Source of the DNA: Aphrophora alni
Taxonomy: Eukaryota; Arthropoda; Insecta; Hemiptera; Aphrophoridae
DNA length: 64,000 nt
Reading direction: 5' to 3'
Assembly: GCA_963513935.1 (NCBI GenBank)
Contig: OY740765.1
Span: forward strand, 75,995,718-76,059,717
Each line of letters begins with the position of its first letter. The stretch's first letter is position 1. This document shows, piece by piece, positions 1 through 12,600 of the stretch. A model generated the notes under the pieces. That model was not told where the DNA came from, ran no database searches, and saw nothing but the letters and a program-made list of their open reading frames with translations. The position numbers were made by a program, and so were the translations under genes.

Positions 1-2360
1 AGCTCCAATTTTCACCAATTTAATTTTTAAGTTTACTAAGATTATAACCACTAAAAATATGTACGGACATTTTTAAATTTTAATTAGAATACATATATAA
101 AGCCATTAAAATGCTATTTTGAAATGTTAATTTTTCAAAATGAAATAACCCCTTTTTATCTGGGGGGGGGGGTATACCATATCACCCGGTGGCCCGCATT
201 CCTACTTAGATTTTTCAGTTTGGCCATATAGATTATAAGTTTGGAGACCCCTGTATGAAGATTATTGGACTGTTCAGGCCTAGTTTTAGCTTGGGTTCAT
301 TTCTTAGATTACTAATTTTAGTTCCCAACATGGCCCTATGTTGGCTGTCTTCATATTTCTCGAGTTCATTATTTGATAAGAAGAGTTGATCCATATTCTA
401 GAAACGTTGTGGATTAAGATTTATATACACAAATGATGGCAAATATCATAATAAACTATATCAATAATATGAACAAGCCACCATTATACAATAACTTTAA
501 AACCAGAATGAGTTAGTATCTTACAGAATTACATTTAGTAGAACTCACTTCTTAAAAAGTTAAGCGTAACAAATTTTGATCTTAACAATCATAAGTCTTT
601 AGAGATCTATATATTGTACAGAACAGCAGAAATTATATTTAGACTTTAGAAGAAAGGTATATGAACTATATGAAAAAATTGGTATGATTCCAGTTTCATA
701 ATATATTTTTTTTCATATTTCCTTAAAAATAAGAAAAATATGTTTTCAATAAATATAAAATGATTGTATTACAAATACATTTCTCAAATTTTGTAAAAAA
801 ATTATACCAGCATTTTTCCTTCATTAACTGAATGATAAAAAAACAAACATAATAATTGAAATGAGACATTCGCTACTAGACACAAATTAAAAAGATGTGA
901 ATTTGTATGGTTTCTTGAAAGAAGTTGGTTGTATTAACTCATCAGGTTTAGCATGACCAGTGGTCTTGAGTGGTGGGGGAGCGTGTGGCTCAGTCTGGTG
1001 CTAGTGTTCGAACTGTTAGTTTGGGTGTGTCTGCCCATGTGTCTACATTTTTATTGTTATATAGGCCTACCTTTTGAATCATGTTATAAAAAAGGAGTGA
1101 TGAATGGTAATTTGAATAAGACGACGGAAAAACTTTAAAAGTAACCTGGACTTTATGTTATAAGATGTATCATATTTATTTAATTTCACACGCCACAATT
1201 AACAGTGAATAATACACGTACTAAACAGTTTGAACAGATATTCAGAAATACAAATAAGTGTAATCTATCATAACTAAAAAAATATATTAACAACATTTAA
1301 TCTTAAAATCTCTGACTTCGTACACACAACATAGTTTTCTACTGTAAAATCCATCATAAATTATATCAACATAAGCGACATGTGCGGGGTGTAACCACAT
1401 AGAATAGTAGCGTGGCATCCCTTCCCATCCAGCGAGCACCCCTCCCTCTAGCACATCCCACCGGTCATGTAAACTCGACGAGCTGTACTTTCATTCTTTG
1501 TGTGTGAAATCTTCTCATTTAATAAAATACTCAAGAGAATGAAGATGAGATTGAAAAGAAATAAGTTAAAATAATGTCCATCTTAATTTAATGTTTTAAT
1601 ATAAAGCACTATTGAGCTGACAGCATTTTTATTCAAAAAGAAGTTAATTTCCCTACAGTGGTAAACAATCTTAGTTTATAAATACAAGCTTAAATATGCT
1701 ATGAAACGCTACTAATGATCAGTTACCACAAATTTTGTTTTATCCTGCAAATTAAATGATTTAACCACAACATCCATATAGCGACACACTATCCCTTTGT
1801 CATCGTTAACGCTAAATTAAATTGTTCTACAGATATAGATGTAGTTATATTTAACTGTCAATTGTTTTGTAGCCACATCAGGTAGGCTGTGGGTTTGTCA
1901 AATCATTGGTTGTGACAAAGATTTGATCTGCTTGTGTAACGAACCATCTACAGGCCAGCAATAAAGATGAGCTAGCCCATCTGTGGTGAAACAGTGAGTG
2001 CAGGTCTGGCCGACTAGGTTTTTTTTTTGTTTTGGAAATTGAAATGGACAACTAATTAAAAATAATGGGAGGCTAACATAATTAATTGGGGGGTCATGGT
2101 AAACGGGGTGTTGTGCAACAAACGACACCATATAAATTTACTGTTGGCTGTTAATTAAACGTGTTGTCGGATTCGGACAATCCGAAAAACGATGATTAAC
2201 AGCTTAATTATAATAAGTTTTTACCAATTAATTATTGTAAATAATATTACATTTAATAAACTCATAAAAGCTGGCTGGGAATCAGTATCGGTTTGGTGAG
2301 ATTGTACGATAACACATGGGTTTTTATTTTGGGGGTTTCAAAATCAAATCCCTTAGGAAA
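1..2360. other. AT-rich intergenic DNA, no gene seen
   Basis: I see no coding sequence or structured RNA here. The short open frames lack family motifs. A run of 11 G at 162-172 is one of several G or C homopolymers in the window. Around 1390-1470 base composition rises, but no motif is recognisable. Confidence 0.6.
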
Positions 2361-2367
2361 CATTCCC

Positions 2368-2955
2368 TGACATGTGGCAATGTATACATGTCAGGAAATT
2401 GGTGACACATGGGTAAGCATCACCACAAGTCTATACTCATTGTAAATAAATAATGCACATGAGTATAAATAAAGAGTGGGGGACATGAGCATGCCACTTC
2501 AAAAGCCCTATAAACTGGATTTGCCCTACAAACCGGCCTGGTTTGCTTAGAATTCATTCTGTTCCATTGAGTCACCTACTACACTCCTCCTCTCTCTCTC
2601 TCTCTCTGACTGCCTTGTTACCTAAATTCTGTTTTCTTTATGCTCTTTACTGTCTATCCTTCCATGGTCTGTCGGCTGATCCTAGTAGCACAGACACCCC
2701 GTTCGGTGTCTGAGGGCTGATCCTGACAGCACGGGAATCTCTGGACAAACGTTTCAACCTCTGAGTGATCTGTTGGCTGATCCCGGCAACACTCTACCTT
2801 GTTCGTTGTCCGAGGGTTGATCCTCCAGAAAAATTTTCCTTCTAATTTGCTACCACATCATTCCTACTAAATATGCATATTGTCGAAGCCCTTCTGATAC
2901 CTGACAGATAGTACCTCTATCCTCTTTCACAAACTATCAAGCTACGACAACTGGT
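2368..2955 (+). repeat. 5' LTR/leader-like block of a Gypsy-like retroelement
   Basis: This block sits directly upstream of a gag-like reading frame and is partly duplicated downstream at 3671-3895, as expected for paired LTRs. It holds a TATA-like GAGTATAAATAAAG near 2461, a (TC)n run at 2588-2607 and four variants of the motif GTCTGTCGGCTGATCC spaced about 45 bp apart (2668-2825). It ends shortly before GGTGACCCTGACGTG at 2952-2966, which is placed like a primer-binding site. The left boundary (a TGACATGT near 2368) is a guess; I could not confirm TG..CA ends or a target duplication. Confidence 0.45.
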
Positions 2956-2983
2956 GACCCTGACGTGATTACAAGACAGTACA

Positions 2984-3670
2984 ATGTCGCAAGAACCAAC
3001 AGCGAGTGCAACCGCAGATCCAGTTGCTGCCATCAACTTTCCAGCATGCCCACTGCCATTCTGGGAAGAAGATTCAACACTATGGTTCATTCGCTACTAA
3101 CAGAATCACCGCAGAAGTGAGAAGTTTCCAACTCGTCATTCGTCAGCTGCCCTACAAGGTCCACACGCAAGTGGCCGACTTAGCTAGACAATCCGTAAAT
3201 CAGCCTTATACTACTTTGAAGGAGAGGTTGACCTCAACTTTCGGCCAGAGTCAATAACGCCGCATCCTACGCCTGTTGGAAGAAACACAGTGAGAAAGAG
3301 AACCTGGACAAGACCGAGAGGAGTTAAACTACAATCAGTGGCAATAAAGATGGAACCTGTCACTGGAATACCTTACTGCCATCTTTGCATTACTCACCGT
3401 CAGACAAGAGAAGGATTTCTTAGATACTGGCATATCCATATCCATCTTACCAAATCACAACAAGACTAGTCGGCAATCAACAGAGTATTTCTTATACGCC
3501 GACAAAGGGACACGAATAAACACCTATGGCTCATTATACAAAGAACTCTACTTTGGAGTAAGACGCTTTTTCACCTCGCCTGGAAATTCATCATCACAGA
3601 TATTCACCACACCATCATAGGAGCCGACTTCCTCACCAAGCACAACCTACTACTAGAACATTGGCTCTGT
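2984..3670 (+). pseudogene. Gypsy-like gag-protease pseudogene
   Basis: Translation from ATG 2984 (MSQEPTASATADP) runs to a stop at 3098. It passes LPFWEEDSTLWF, the N-terminal signature of insect Gypsy-type Gag. After a frame change, Gag similarity resumes (VIRQLPYKVHTQVADLA, then PYTTLKERL) to about 3257. Further on, LDTGISISILP at 3420-3452 carries the DTG active site of a retropepsin, and in another frame IIGADFLTKHNLLLE (about 3610-3660) matches the protease C-terminal IIGADFL motif. The sequence then jumps straight into an LTR-like repeat, so reverse transcriptase, RNase H and integrase are missing. At least three frame disruptions and this large internal deletion make it a dead element. 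Confidence 0.7.
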
Positions 3671-3895
3671 GGTCTGTCGGCTGATCCTGACAGTACGGGC
3701 CTCCCCATTCATTGTCTGTCGGCTGCTCCCTCCAGGACAAACGTTCCAACCTCCAAGTGATCGGTTGGCTGCTCCCGACATCCAGATTTTTTTTTTTGTT
3801 ATCTGGCCCGGCAGTTTCTGATACCGGACATATAGTACCTCTATGCTCTTTCATAAACTATCAAATTTCGATATCCAGTTTTTTGTTATCTGGCC
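3671..3895 (+). repeat. Second, partial LTR-like copy
   Basis: GGTCTGTCGGCTGATCCTG at 3671 repeats the sequence at 2666. Similarity continues through GACAAACGTTCCAACCTCC and TAGTACCTCTATGCTCTTTC, which match 2745-2765 and 2908-2930. The order of motifs is the same but shortened, as in a decayed 3' LTR. With the block at 2368-2955 it brackets the gag-protease remnant. Confidence 0.5.
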
Positions 3896-4467
3896 TGGCA
3901 GAGGGTGGATAGCCATGAGTCTTACTATATACAACCAAAAATCACATCAATTTATTTTAAATCTTTGTCATGGGTATTTTATTACTCTTCACATGATGGC
4001 ATTAAACCTCTCAAAAAGGTGAATATCTAATAAAATTTGTATCTCTTACAAAATCAAGTAAATATTCCATTTCTAATTTTATTTACTAGCATCCTTGCCC
4101 AAGCTATTATGACTGCTAGATCGGAAAATTGTTAAACTTAGTAAAAAAAAAAACTTTAAATTTGCAGTTTGGGGGGGGGGGGAGATACCAACAAACACTT
4201 TATGATTTTCCTTATGGGATTTTACATCTTAGAAGTACACTTAGACCTAATAAACCGAGGGCCAATAAATATTTGAACATTTATTCCAAATTTAGCTCCA
4301 TAAAATGTCCAGTGTTGTTAAAAATTTTAATTAACAATCATTCCAAAGTTGTAAAAAAATAGTACAAATAAACGATGGAAAAACATTGTACAAACTTTTT
4401 CACTCACCCAACCCTAAAGCCAAATATAAACGAACCAAAACTAATAGTCATCAAAATTGTCATTTTA
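3896..4467. other. AT-rich spacer, no gene seen
   Basis: No coding similarity is recognisable. It contains a G homopolymer near 4171-4182. The open frames at 4129-4563 are low-complexity AT-rich translations. Confidence 0.5.
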
Positions 4468-4500
4468 GTATATATATATATACACTTTTATATCATTGGT

Positions 4501-4860
4501 GCGTCCATGTTAAAGGATTTTACATTTAAAGTTGCGTCCGGTTGTAAAGTTGCGTCCGTATAAGGACGCAGCTTTACAACCCCATGTTAAATAATTATGT
4601 CGTGAACTAATGTGATATTTTAATAATTACGTTTGTCCTATAGGTTATAAGGTAGCTTAGCAAAATATCATATCTTATTTCTAATTATTTTTTCGAACTA
4701 TATAACATGTAGAAACTATTTTGGTGGACGCGTAAATGATAGCAAATTAGTAAATTATATACATTTCATAGTTCCGTGTTCTTCCGACAGAGTCGCCGCA
4801 ATCGACGTTGTATATTTTCATTAATATACAGAATAACTAAAGTAGTTTACTGTTGCGTCC
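4501..4860. repeat. Subterminal GCGTCC motif cluster, left end
   Basis: Six GCGTCC/GGACGC hexamers lie at 4501, 4534, 4552, 4564, 4726 and 4855. Most sit in a longer TTGCGTCC context. The pair at 4552 and 4564 is inverted (TTGCGTCCGTATAAGGACGCA), forming a small palindrome. The motif is GC-rich in a strongly AT-rich setting, so chance clustering is unlikely. The likely role, binding a transposase, is inferred from layout only. Confidence 0.5.
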
Positions 4861-5079
4861 ATCAATTTGGCAACAATGTTTAAGTATTGACTTGTAGTTT
4901 TCTCCATTCCGTAGCTTTTAGATGATACAATCTTTTTCTATTCCGTGATTTATTAAAACGTAATATGGAAAGACCTACACTCCAAATTACAAATTGTTAT
5001 TTAGTGTTTATAAACTACAGCAGGGCTTTATTTACATGTCATGATGTATATATTATTGTTTATATGGTTTTAAATTATT

Positions 5080-5710
5080 TCGTGTAGGGGTACGCACCAA
5101 ATATAGTTAACGGCATATATGCTGTAAACTAAGGCGCTTTATTTATCTTTATGATGTGTAAGTAAAACTGCAATATTCGTTATATGGTTTGAATTTTATT
5201 TGTTTAGGACTACGCCCAAAATATTGTTAACAATATATATTCTGTAAACTCGTGTGCTTATATTATATACTAACATAAAATAGGCGCTATGCTCTATTTA
5301 CAATTTATGAATCCTGAATGAACTGATAGCCTACATGGTAAGATTCTGATTTATTTGCAATAGGGGCTTCGCCCCAAATATAGGTATTTTTATTTTCTGT
5401 TTAAAATTTATCCAAATGATGTCCCTTTTTTTACATTTAGTGAAGCCTAATTATAGTTGCCGACATCATGCTGTGGTTCGGATCTATATTGAAATGGGCC
5501 TACACCCTAAATGTTTAAACTCTTATTTGCTGCTTATAAACAGTATAACTTGCCGCTCTATTTACATTTAATATCGCCTGAATGTACCGGTAGTCTATAT
5601 GGTATGGTTCGGATTAATACGCCCCCAATATTATTTATTGTTTACAAAATGCAAACCATTTCCCTTAATTTACGTTTATTGACGCCTGAGAATAGCGGCA
5701 AACGCGTGTG
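5080..5710 (+). repeat. Decayed tandem repeat with GGGGCTTCGCCCC hairpin
   Basis: About five diverged units of 120-155 bp recur. Each has a G-rich/C-rich box (5086, 5206, 5361, 5497, 5617) followed by AAATATNGTTA, then a block resembling TTTACATTTAATGACGCCTGAATG. The best-preserved box at 5363-5375 is the perfect hairpin GGGGC-TTC-GCCCC. An open frame of 100 codons at 5511-5813 lies in this array and is probably not a gene. A further diverged unit may lie near 6050-6170. Confidence 0.55.
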
Positions 5711-7715
5711 CAGGATTATCACGTGTGAGCGCCTAGGCGACTTGGGCCCTTTTTTATTTTGCCTGCAATACAATGTATATTCAGTCAATATCGGCATATT
5801 GCGAATTTTTTAAAAGGAAATTGATATTTGAAAACCATGTGTGGTACTAAAACGTTTTTCCGTCGACAGTTTCAACATTTTTGTTTTTCATGAATTTTGA
5901 CCATTGTATTAATTAAATTAATGAATATCAACTGCTAATATGCTATAAAATAAAATATCCATATACGGTTTTTTTTGTTTTTTTTTTTTTGTTTTTCATG
6001 AATTTTTAAATAGTAATATTTTTTGGTTTTCTTCTGAGGAGGTTGTGGGTGTCACGGCACGCCTATACATAGCGGCAGAGTTAATGGTATTGTTCTGATT
6101 TACTATTTATAAAATGTAAAAAATGTAGTTTTATTATATTTCATGACAAATGAGAATAGTAGCCGACTTCGCTGTAGTTTTTGGAATTTAATTTGTATAC
6201 AATTAAAATTTCAATTAAGGAAAAACTGGTAAAATTGTAAAAATCCAAATTTCATATGTTAAAAAGATGAAAATATTTTCATCCATGGTGAAGAATGTAT
6301 TGCTTTAATCCTATATATGACTTAATAACTGTGTTATTTATAATCTATACCCTAGCTAGCATTGGATGCAGGGTAAATAGGTAATATAAATATGTTACTA
6401 AGTCTCATTTTGTGTCAATAATAATAGGCTAAATAAAAAGTAATTTTATATGTTTAAACAAGATTTTCCATGTCGACAATTCCAAACCATAACTATTTAT
6501 AATAATTTAAACAACTAACATTTGTCGCTGGAACACGTTTACTAATTTTATTATACATATATTTGTGAGTTTTTTAAGTCTAGGCTATTATTATTCTAAG
6601 TGCACCATCTCACAGATAAGCTCAATAAAAAATACTAGAACTAACATTTCATTAATATAAAAAATGTTGTTCATTATTGTTCTTTTACAAAATGTATGAG
6701 TTCTAGATATCCTTTATAAGGTTATTTACGTATTTACGTATAAAATTATTATTTTATTTAGTATTTACTAAAACGATTTTCGGCCAAAACAATACTTTGG
6801 GACTTTGTTTATACCTAATGTTACTACAGACTCATTTATGTTTTAACGTAACGTACAACTTAGGTTTGCATAACCTAATTTTGAATGTTTATTTTAACCC
6901 ATATTAATACACAAATATAAGATATTTGATTGCTACTAATAAACTATTACGAGCAAATGATGTACAGTATTCTGTTTGTTCAACACACAACTTAGAATTA
7001 AATAATTATTGTTTAAAAAATGTTTGTCAAAAGCATAACGTGAATTCTGCATTGACATAATATTGGCTTTGGAATAATGTTTTCTACTTCAAATTTGAAA
7101 TTTTCTTTTTTATATTATCTCCACAATGTTTCAAAATATGTCAATAAATTTCCGACTTTCTCCAATTTTGTAAATCCATAGATTTTATTTTCAAACTTTA
7201 ACCAAAATACTGAAAGGAACACTTGTTCTAAATTTTTATTTTCTAAAATAAACCAAATAAAAATTACAAATCTAATAACTTACTAAAACATTAAATCTTG
7301 AAAGTCAGTTCGTCGAGAGCGGCTATTCACTCTCTTCTTTACGTTTATAATGTAAACGGTTATAAATTATTATTATTTTTTTTATAAAATAAAAACAATG
7401 AAACTGAACATGTTCCGTACCTGACATCCAAAGTAGTAAATCGCTTCAGTCCATTTCACACAGTTACAGTTAACCTTTTATTTGTTTTCTTTTCATCTCA
7501 GGCCTATTCGTTTAAAATTGTTAAGAATGAGTAATAAATGTCAGAAGAAAAAAAAACTAAAATGAGGTAATAATATATAATTGCCAGAATATAAAATATA
7601 TATATTAGTGTCAGAAAATACAAAATTACATAAAACCTACTTTGTGTAGCAATACTTTTACAGTCTTATACATATTTATACATCTTCAAAATAAGTTACT
7701 TACCATAGTAATAAG

Positions 7716-8075
7716 CTTTTTACACTATACGGTTTCACCCGGCCGGGAAAAAATTGGACGGTTAATTTTTTTCAGTCGACGGATAAAGAGTACGAGGCCT
7801 TTCACATTGCACGGTTTCAACCCGGGTACGGTTTTTAGTCGTGTTGCAGCCGTCTAGTGCCGCGGGGCCGGGTCGTCCTGCGGCTCAGTGGCCTACGTGA
7901 CCTTATGCACACTTTCACAATAGACGATTTTTAATCGTCCGGGAGCTGTCGCGCAGTGAAGACAGCTTGAACCGCTCTTCGCCGTTTGCGTTTTGTGTCT
8001 CTGCAGTTTGCATTTGCATTTTGTCTCGTTTTGCGTCTTTGTGCTAAAAATGGAAGAAATTGATGCTTTTTAAAG
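7716..8075 (+). mobile_element. GC-rich patch resembling a PIF/Harbinger 5' end
   Basis: This 350-bp stretch is clearly more GC-rich than its surroundings. Three related motifs recur: TACACTATACGGTTTCACCC (7721), TTCACATTGCACGGTTTCAA (7801) and TTTCACAATAGACGATTTTT (7913). Repeated CACANT..ACGRTTT motifs of this kind resemble, from memory, the 5' regions of insect Harbinger-type transposons. A short start MEEIDAF follows at 8050 and stops at once, which could be the remnant of a first coding exon. The class assignment is tentative. The patch may be an insertion inside the larger TIR element. Confidence 0.3.
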
Positions 8076-8362
8076 TTATTAAAATATTGCAACTGACTGA
8101 TGGTTCATTTAAGAGTCACAAAAACAAAATTGCAGAGAAAAATAAAAATTACCCTCAATTTATATGATAATACACAGTTTTTTAATAAAAAAAATATTTC
8201 TTAAGTATAAACATCTTAGAGCATTTATTTAAAAATAAAAATATATTTATTGAACTATATACTAGGTACAATAAGGCCTACACCTAGGTACAGTCACTTG
8301 TGTCATTCTGTGAAACAGGGTGTGGGACAAAATATTTTGTAGCTAAAGATCTATTTATAATG

Positions 8363-8452
8363 AAATGAAACAATAGAAGTTGTATTTCCACAAATTTTTC
8401 AATTCCACAAAATATGAAAATTTGTTTAAATACAACTTCTATTGTTTCATTT
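8363..8452. repeat. 90-bp near-perfect hairpin
   Basis: AAATGAAACAATAGAAGTTG at 8363 has its exact inverse at 8433-8452, and pairing continues through ACAAATTTTTC / GAAAATTTGT. The stem is at least 25 perfect base pairs plus an inner stem of about 10. This suggests a MITE remnant or a local fold-back duplication. Confidence 0.75.
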
Positions 8453-8732
8453 TATTATACATAATGAATTTTGACCAAGTACTAACGGTCTTAAGTATAA
8501 ATAATTAAACAATCTATTTCACTATTTGTGAAGGATTTACTAACTGTACAGTGTCCTTTTTCACCCTACTTTCCTTCCATGTTGATTCACTTAATCGATT
8601 TTAAAGTTTACAAAAATATAATATTTTGAAGATTGTTAAAATATTTGTTAAAAATATTGATTCATAATAACAAGTTCACTAGGCTACACCTTCCCCAGAA
8701 CCGTTAAATAATATCCTATAAGCAATCTCTGT

Positions 8733-9005
8733 GAAATGTAAATAAAGTGTTTACAGATTGACGCTCTAAATAACAATTTCTGAATTGGCAATGCGCTTTT
8801 ACTAAACAAAATGGAACCACACCATGATGTTTGCCGCTATAATAAAGCTTAGTCGAATGTCAAAAAAGTGCTATGTTTTACAGAGTGAAACTCTAAATAA
8901 CCATTTCTGTGCTTTTTCTAAAAAATTCCGATAACACCACGAAGTTTGCCGCTATATTAAGGTTTCGCAAAAGGTTTATAGGTCAACAAAGTGATATAGA
9001 TTAAA
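8733..9005 (+). repeat. Two-unit tandem repeat, period about 127 bp
   Basis: Two copies share CTCTAAATAACAATTTCTG-type and GTTTGCCGCTATANTAAGG-type blocks (near 8764 and 8891, and near 8829 and 8950). A third weaker block, AAGTTTACTGCTATACCGACC, lies at 9199. It is internal to the 5.2-kb element and distinct from the GGGGCTTCGCCCC array. Confidence 0.5.
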
Positions 9006-9674
9006 GTTTATAAACAAAATATATGATTATCTATAGATTTAGTTAAATATTATAAATCAAATTTATCCACAATATATATTTGGTTTTTTTTTTTAAATTT
9101 GTTCTATTTTATTTCATTAATATAATAGAGTTCTACTAAATAATTATAATTTATATTATAATTTATTGTGTTTATCCCATTTTCGAAACAAAACTCGTAA
9201 AGTTTACTGCTATACCGACCAAAGCTTAGTTGACGTTTTCTTTATTTTCGTTAGATATTTTAAAACTTTGAAGAAACTGAACAATAAATGAGTTTGGTTA
9301 GGGTCTACCCCCTACCCCCTGGTCAGGTATGAAATAAACGGCAACGTCGCAGGACGCAGCTTTAGCTGATTTCGGGTAGTGATATACTACCATAGGAAGC
9401 AATAATGCATGAGTTTGGTTAATTTACACACTGGACGTTGTAATGAAGGATTTTGAATGGATGCATCAATGATAGAGGTTAGAAATTTTCTATGACTTTT
9501 TATTGTGATATGTATATCAAAAACTAATGTAATAACCATAATTATCGACTATAATAACCTATATATATTACAGTAATAAAATGATTTAGTTAACTATTAC
9601 TTGTGGACGCAACATGACTGTTTTTTGTATGGACGCAGTAATGATAAAAAAGTGTATATATATATATATATATA

Positions 9675-12600
9675 CTATGCCATAAACAAGTCCTCAGAGC
9701 AAGTCATATTTAATTAAAATCAAGTTTTTAAGAATTGTGGTCAAGGTTAATTTTTGTCTTTTTGCCAATTATTCCTGAACCGTAAAATATTGCTTTACTT
9801 GCGATATTGCGCACAGGTTTGGGTCATAATCTACACAATTGACTAAAATTTGAATCAAATTATTTTATAAAATCCCCATGGTCGATTTTGGTTTTTTCCT
9901 GATAATTCATGAACTGGCATTTTTGGGAGAAATGAGGCCAATGTGTTTTGTTTGGGTTCATGCAGAAAATTTCATCAAATTGATTTTAAGAAAATTTTAA
10001 TTTTGAATTTTTCCAGTTACAAATTTTGCGTTAAAAAAAAAATAATAAAAAAAATAAAAAAGGTCTTGAGATATGACCAAAATATGACCACACATATCAA
10101 ATCTAATTAAAATTGGTCCAGATGTTTGGGTTGTAGAAGACTGCACAACAAATTAACATTATTCAAATATATATATATTTTGAGGATTCAGGAGACCTCA
10201 CAATGGATATATCAGTAAAAAACTTGACATTTATAATAAAATAAAAAAATATAAATATGTACAAATTAATTGTTATTCAAAATAATTAGTGATGTAAAAA
10301 AACCACTGATAAATCTTTTGTCAGATTACTTGGAGAAGTTGTGAAAGAGCTGCATAAAGAGTTAAAACCTAACAAGTTTTCAGGGATCAAGAAAATTTAA
10401 ACATCCCAGTACATCCAAATATATTTTTGCCAGACAATTTGGGCACAGGCAAAAGTTTACAAAAAGACAAAAAGAATAAACATAGAAAAATAAATCATTA
10501 TCATATAGTATACCAATTAATTTTTGTTATACTAGTTACTGATAGTAAAAAGTATTGTGTAATATCACTACCAGAATGTTTATGCATTGTGAAAGGGTTA
10601 AGAACTTTTTTACTTATTGGAACCGTTGTACGACAATAGTTAATTTTGCTGTATTAGTATAATTGTTCAAGTCATAAAATTTCATACAAAATTTGTATCA
10701 GATTATTTGGACATATATTTTGTCCATGTTTATAATATTTGAGAAAGGGTTGTAAATTAATGAAAAGCATTAAGTTCAAGTAACAAGAATGCATTTACGA
10801 AGGAGGATAAGGTAAGATTTTTTTTTAGATAAATTCCTTTGAAATCTGAATTTTTCAATCAGTATGTTAACATTTAAAAAAAATAAAACTGCAAAGTGGC
10901 TATGTATCATCACCGAAAATGACAGTTTGGTAGCTGTCAACAAAATTTAGGTAAAGTAAAAAAATATTATATATATATATATAAAAATTTTAACATATTA
11001 AAATTTTTTTTGAAAGTAACCCTTAAAAATATATAAAAACTTCTGGCATTTCTATTTAAAATACTAAGAGAAAAACACTTCTTGTTTGTTATTTAAACAA
11101 AGTAAACTGCAAGACCCTGGGAGAAAAAAAAATCATAAACTTTTTCGATAACATCTGTGAACAATATTTGTAATAGGAACTATATTAATCCAATTCGTAA
11201 AAAAATGTACAACAGTTTTCTTGGAATATTGAAGAAAAATAATGATAATGACCATCATTTTACGGCAAGATTTATGCTGTTATCTTGTACAATACTACAG
11301 CAAATTCCTTGAATTAAAAAAAAATTCTTAGCGCAACAGTCAATTGTGGACTTAAATCCGATTTGTGGCTTTTTGATGTGGGGGTCAGCATAATGAGTTT
11401 TCGTCACCGAAATTTTAGCTTTGTGACCAGTATTCGCTACTAATCATAGCTCATAATTTTACCTAACTTTTTTACCGAACATAATTTTTACTAACTTTAC
11501 CTCATAATGCTAGGTCAATACTTTAACTTATTTAAAGCGCTACAGGGATCTTGCACTAGTCAGAACACTGTGTGGTATTGTGTTTTAGTAATATATATTT
11601 TATAATGGGATTAACCTTCAAACTTACATCACACAAAACTATAAACTTTATAGATTCCTTTGGACATCTTAAATTAATATGATATAACTGATTAAAAGTG
11701 GAGTTAACATATAGATATAGACTAAAGTATATTGTTATGTAAGTAGTAATTCCTACGATATAATTTAAAATATGTACACAAACTCTTCCTGTTAATATAT
11801 ATTAAGTTTATACTGGTACATGAAAAAAGCATTAATAAAAGCCAGTTTCGTTCAGACAGAATTCATACCTGACTTGCGACTATCTGCCCTTCATCTATAC
11901 ATCAAGGGCTACGGTATAATATTAATTTGAATTTACAAATTTAGTCCATAAAACATTTAATCTACAATACTTTTCGATTCTAAGCACTTATGAAATATAT
12001 GCCTATACCTACAGTACACGTTTTCTGCCCCAATTTAGATCCCAAGTAATAATTGCTCGTCTTTTGATTAATTGCTTTATTGACAAAAAGATCACTAGCT
12101 TCGTAAGCAATGCAAGCAACTTTTTTCACGTCTATACAAGAAAATTAATTATGGCTCTATTATTTTACAATAATCGGTTAGGAGAACATATCTAACGTGA
12201 TTGGTTGTTTACGCGATGTTTAATTTTTATAGGTGAGTTTATATTTTGATTTATAATCAGTTGAGTAATTTTATAACTGTTCATCAAGTGAGATTGAGTA
12301 TTTTTTTCAAATCTCATACAAAAAAACTCATACAGATTTTGATCAAAATAAGGAATCAAATACTGTGGTAGCTGTTGTACATATTGTTCATAAAAATTGT
12401 AAAAAAATTATTTATTACAAATTTGTTAAAAATATATGATCATAAAAGGACAATATGATTATCGGTAAAAAAAAGAGAGAAAAAAAAGAAAGGAAAAAAC
12501 CATATTCATGCAGTTTACAGATATAATTCACTATAAACCACACTTAAAAAATATTATTTGATTTTGATATAAATTTTCTGTCACTCGGATCCAGTCATGT

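Larger units (their letters stand above)
4468..9674. mobile_element. Candidate 5.2-kb TIR element, apparently non-coding
   Basis: The left end at 4468-4509 reads TAGTA, an AT run, TACACTTTTATATCATTGG and TGCGTCCAT. The reverse complement of 9632-9674 reads almost the same: TAGTA, an AT run, TACACTTTTTTATCATTAC and TGCGTCCAT. The two ends therefore form imperfect terminal inverted repeats of about 40 bp. GCGTCC or its complement occurs six times in the first 400 bp (4501, 4534, 4552, 4564, 4726, 4855) and three times in the last 330 bp (9352, 9605, 9631); I noticed none between. That is the layout of subterminal transposase-binding sites. The interior has tandem repeats and a GC-rich patch but no transposase I recognise. 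A TA target duplication cannot be separated from the AT runs. It could be a large non-autonomous DNA transposon, or two ends joined by unrelated insertions. Confidence 0.5.

Noticed and set aside
953..1138. Open frame with hydrophobic residues that could suggest a membrane protein
   Set aside because: Only 61 codons, no family resemblance, and AT-rich surroundings full of similar frames.
5511..5813. 100-codon open frame
   Set aside because: It lies inside a decayed tandem repeat, has no domain features and parallels the repeat units in other frames.
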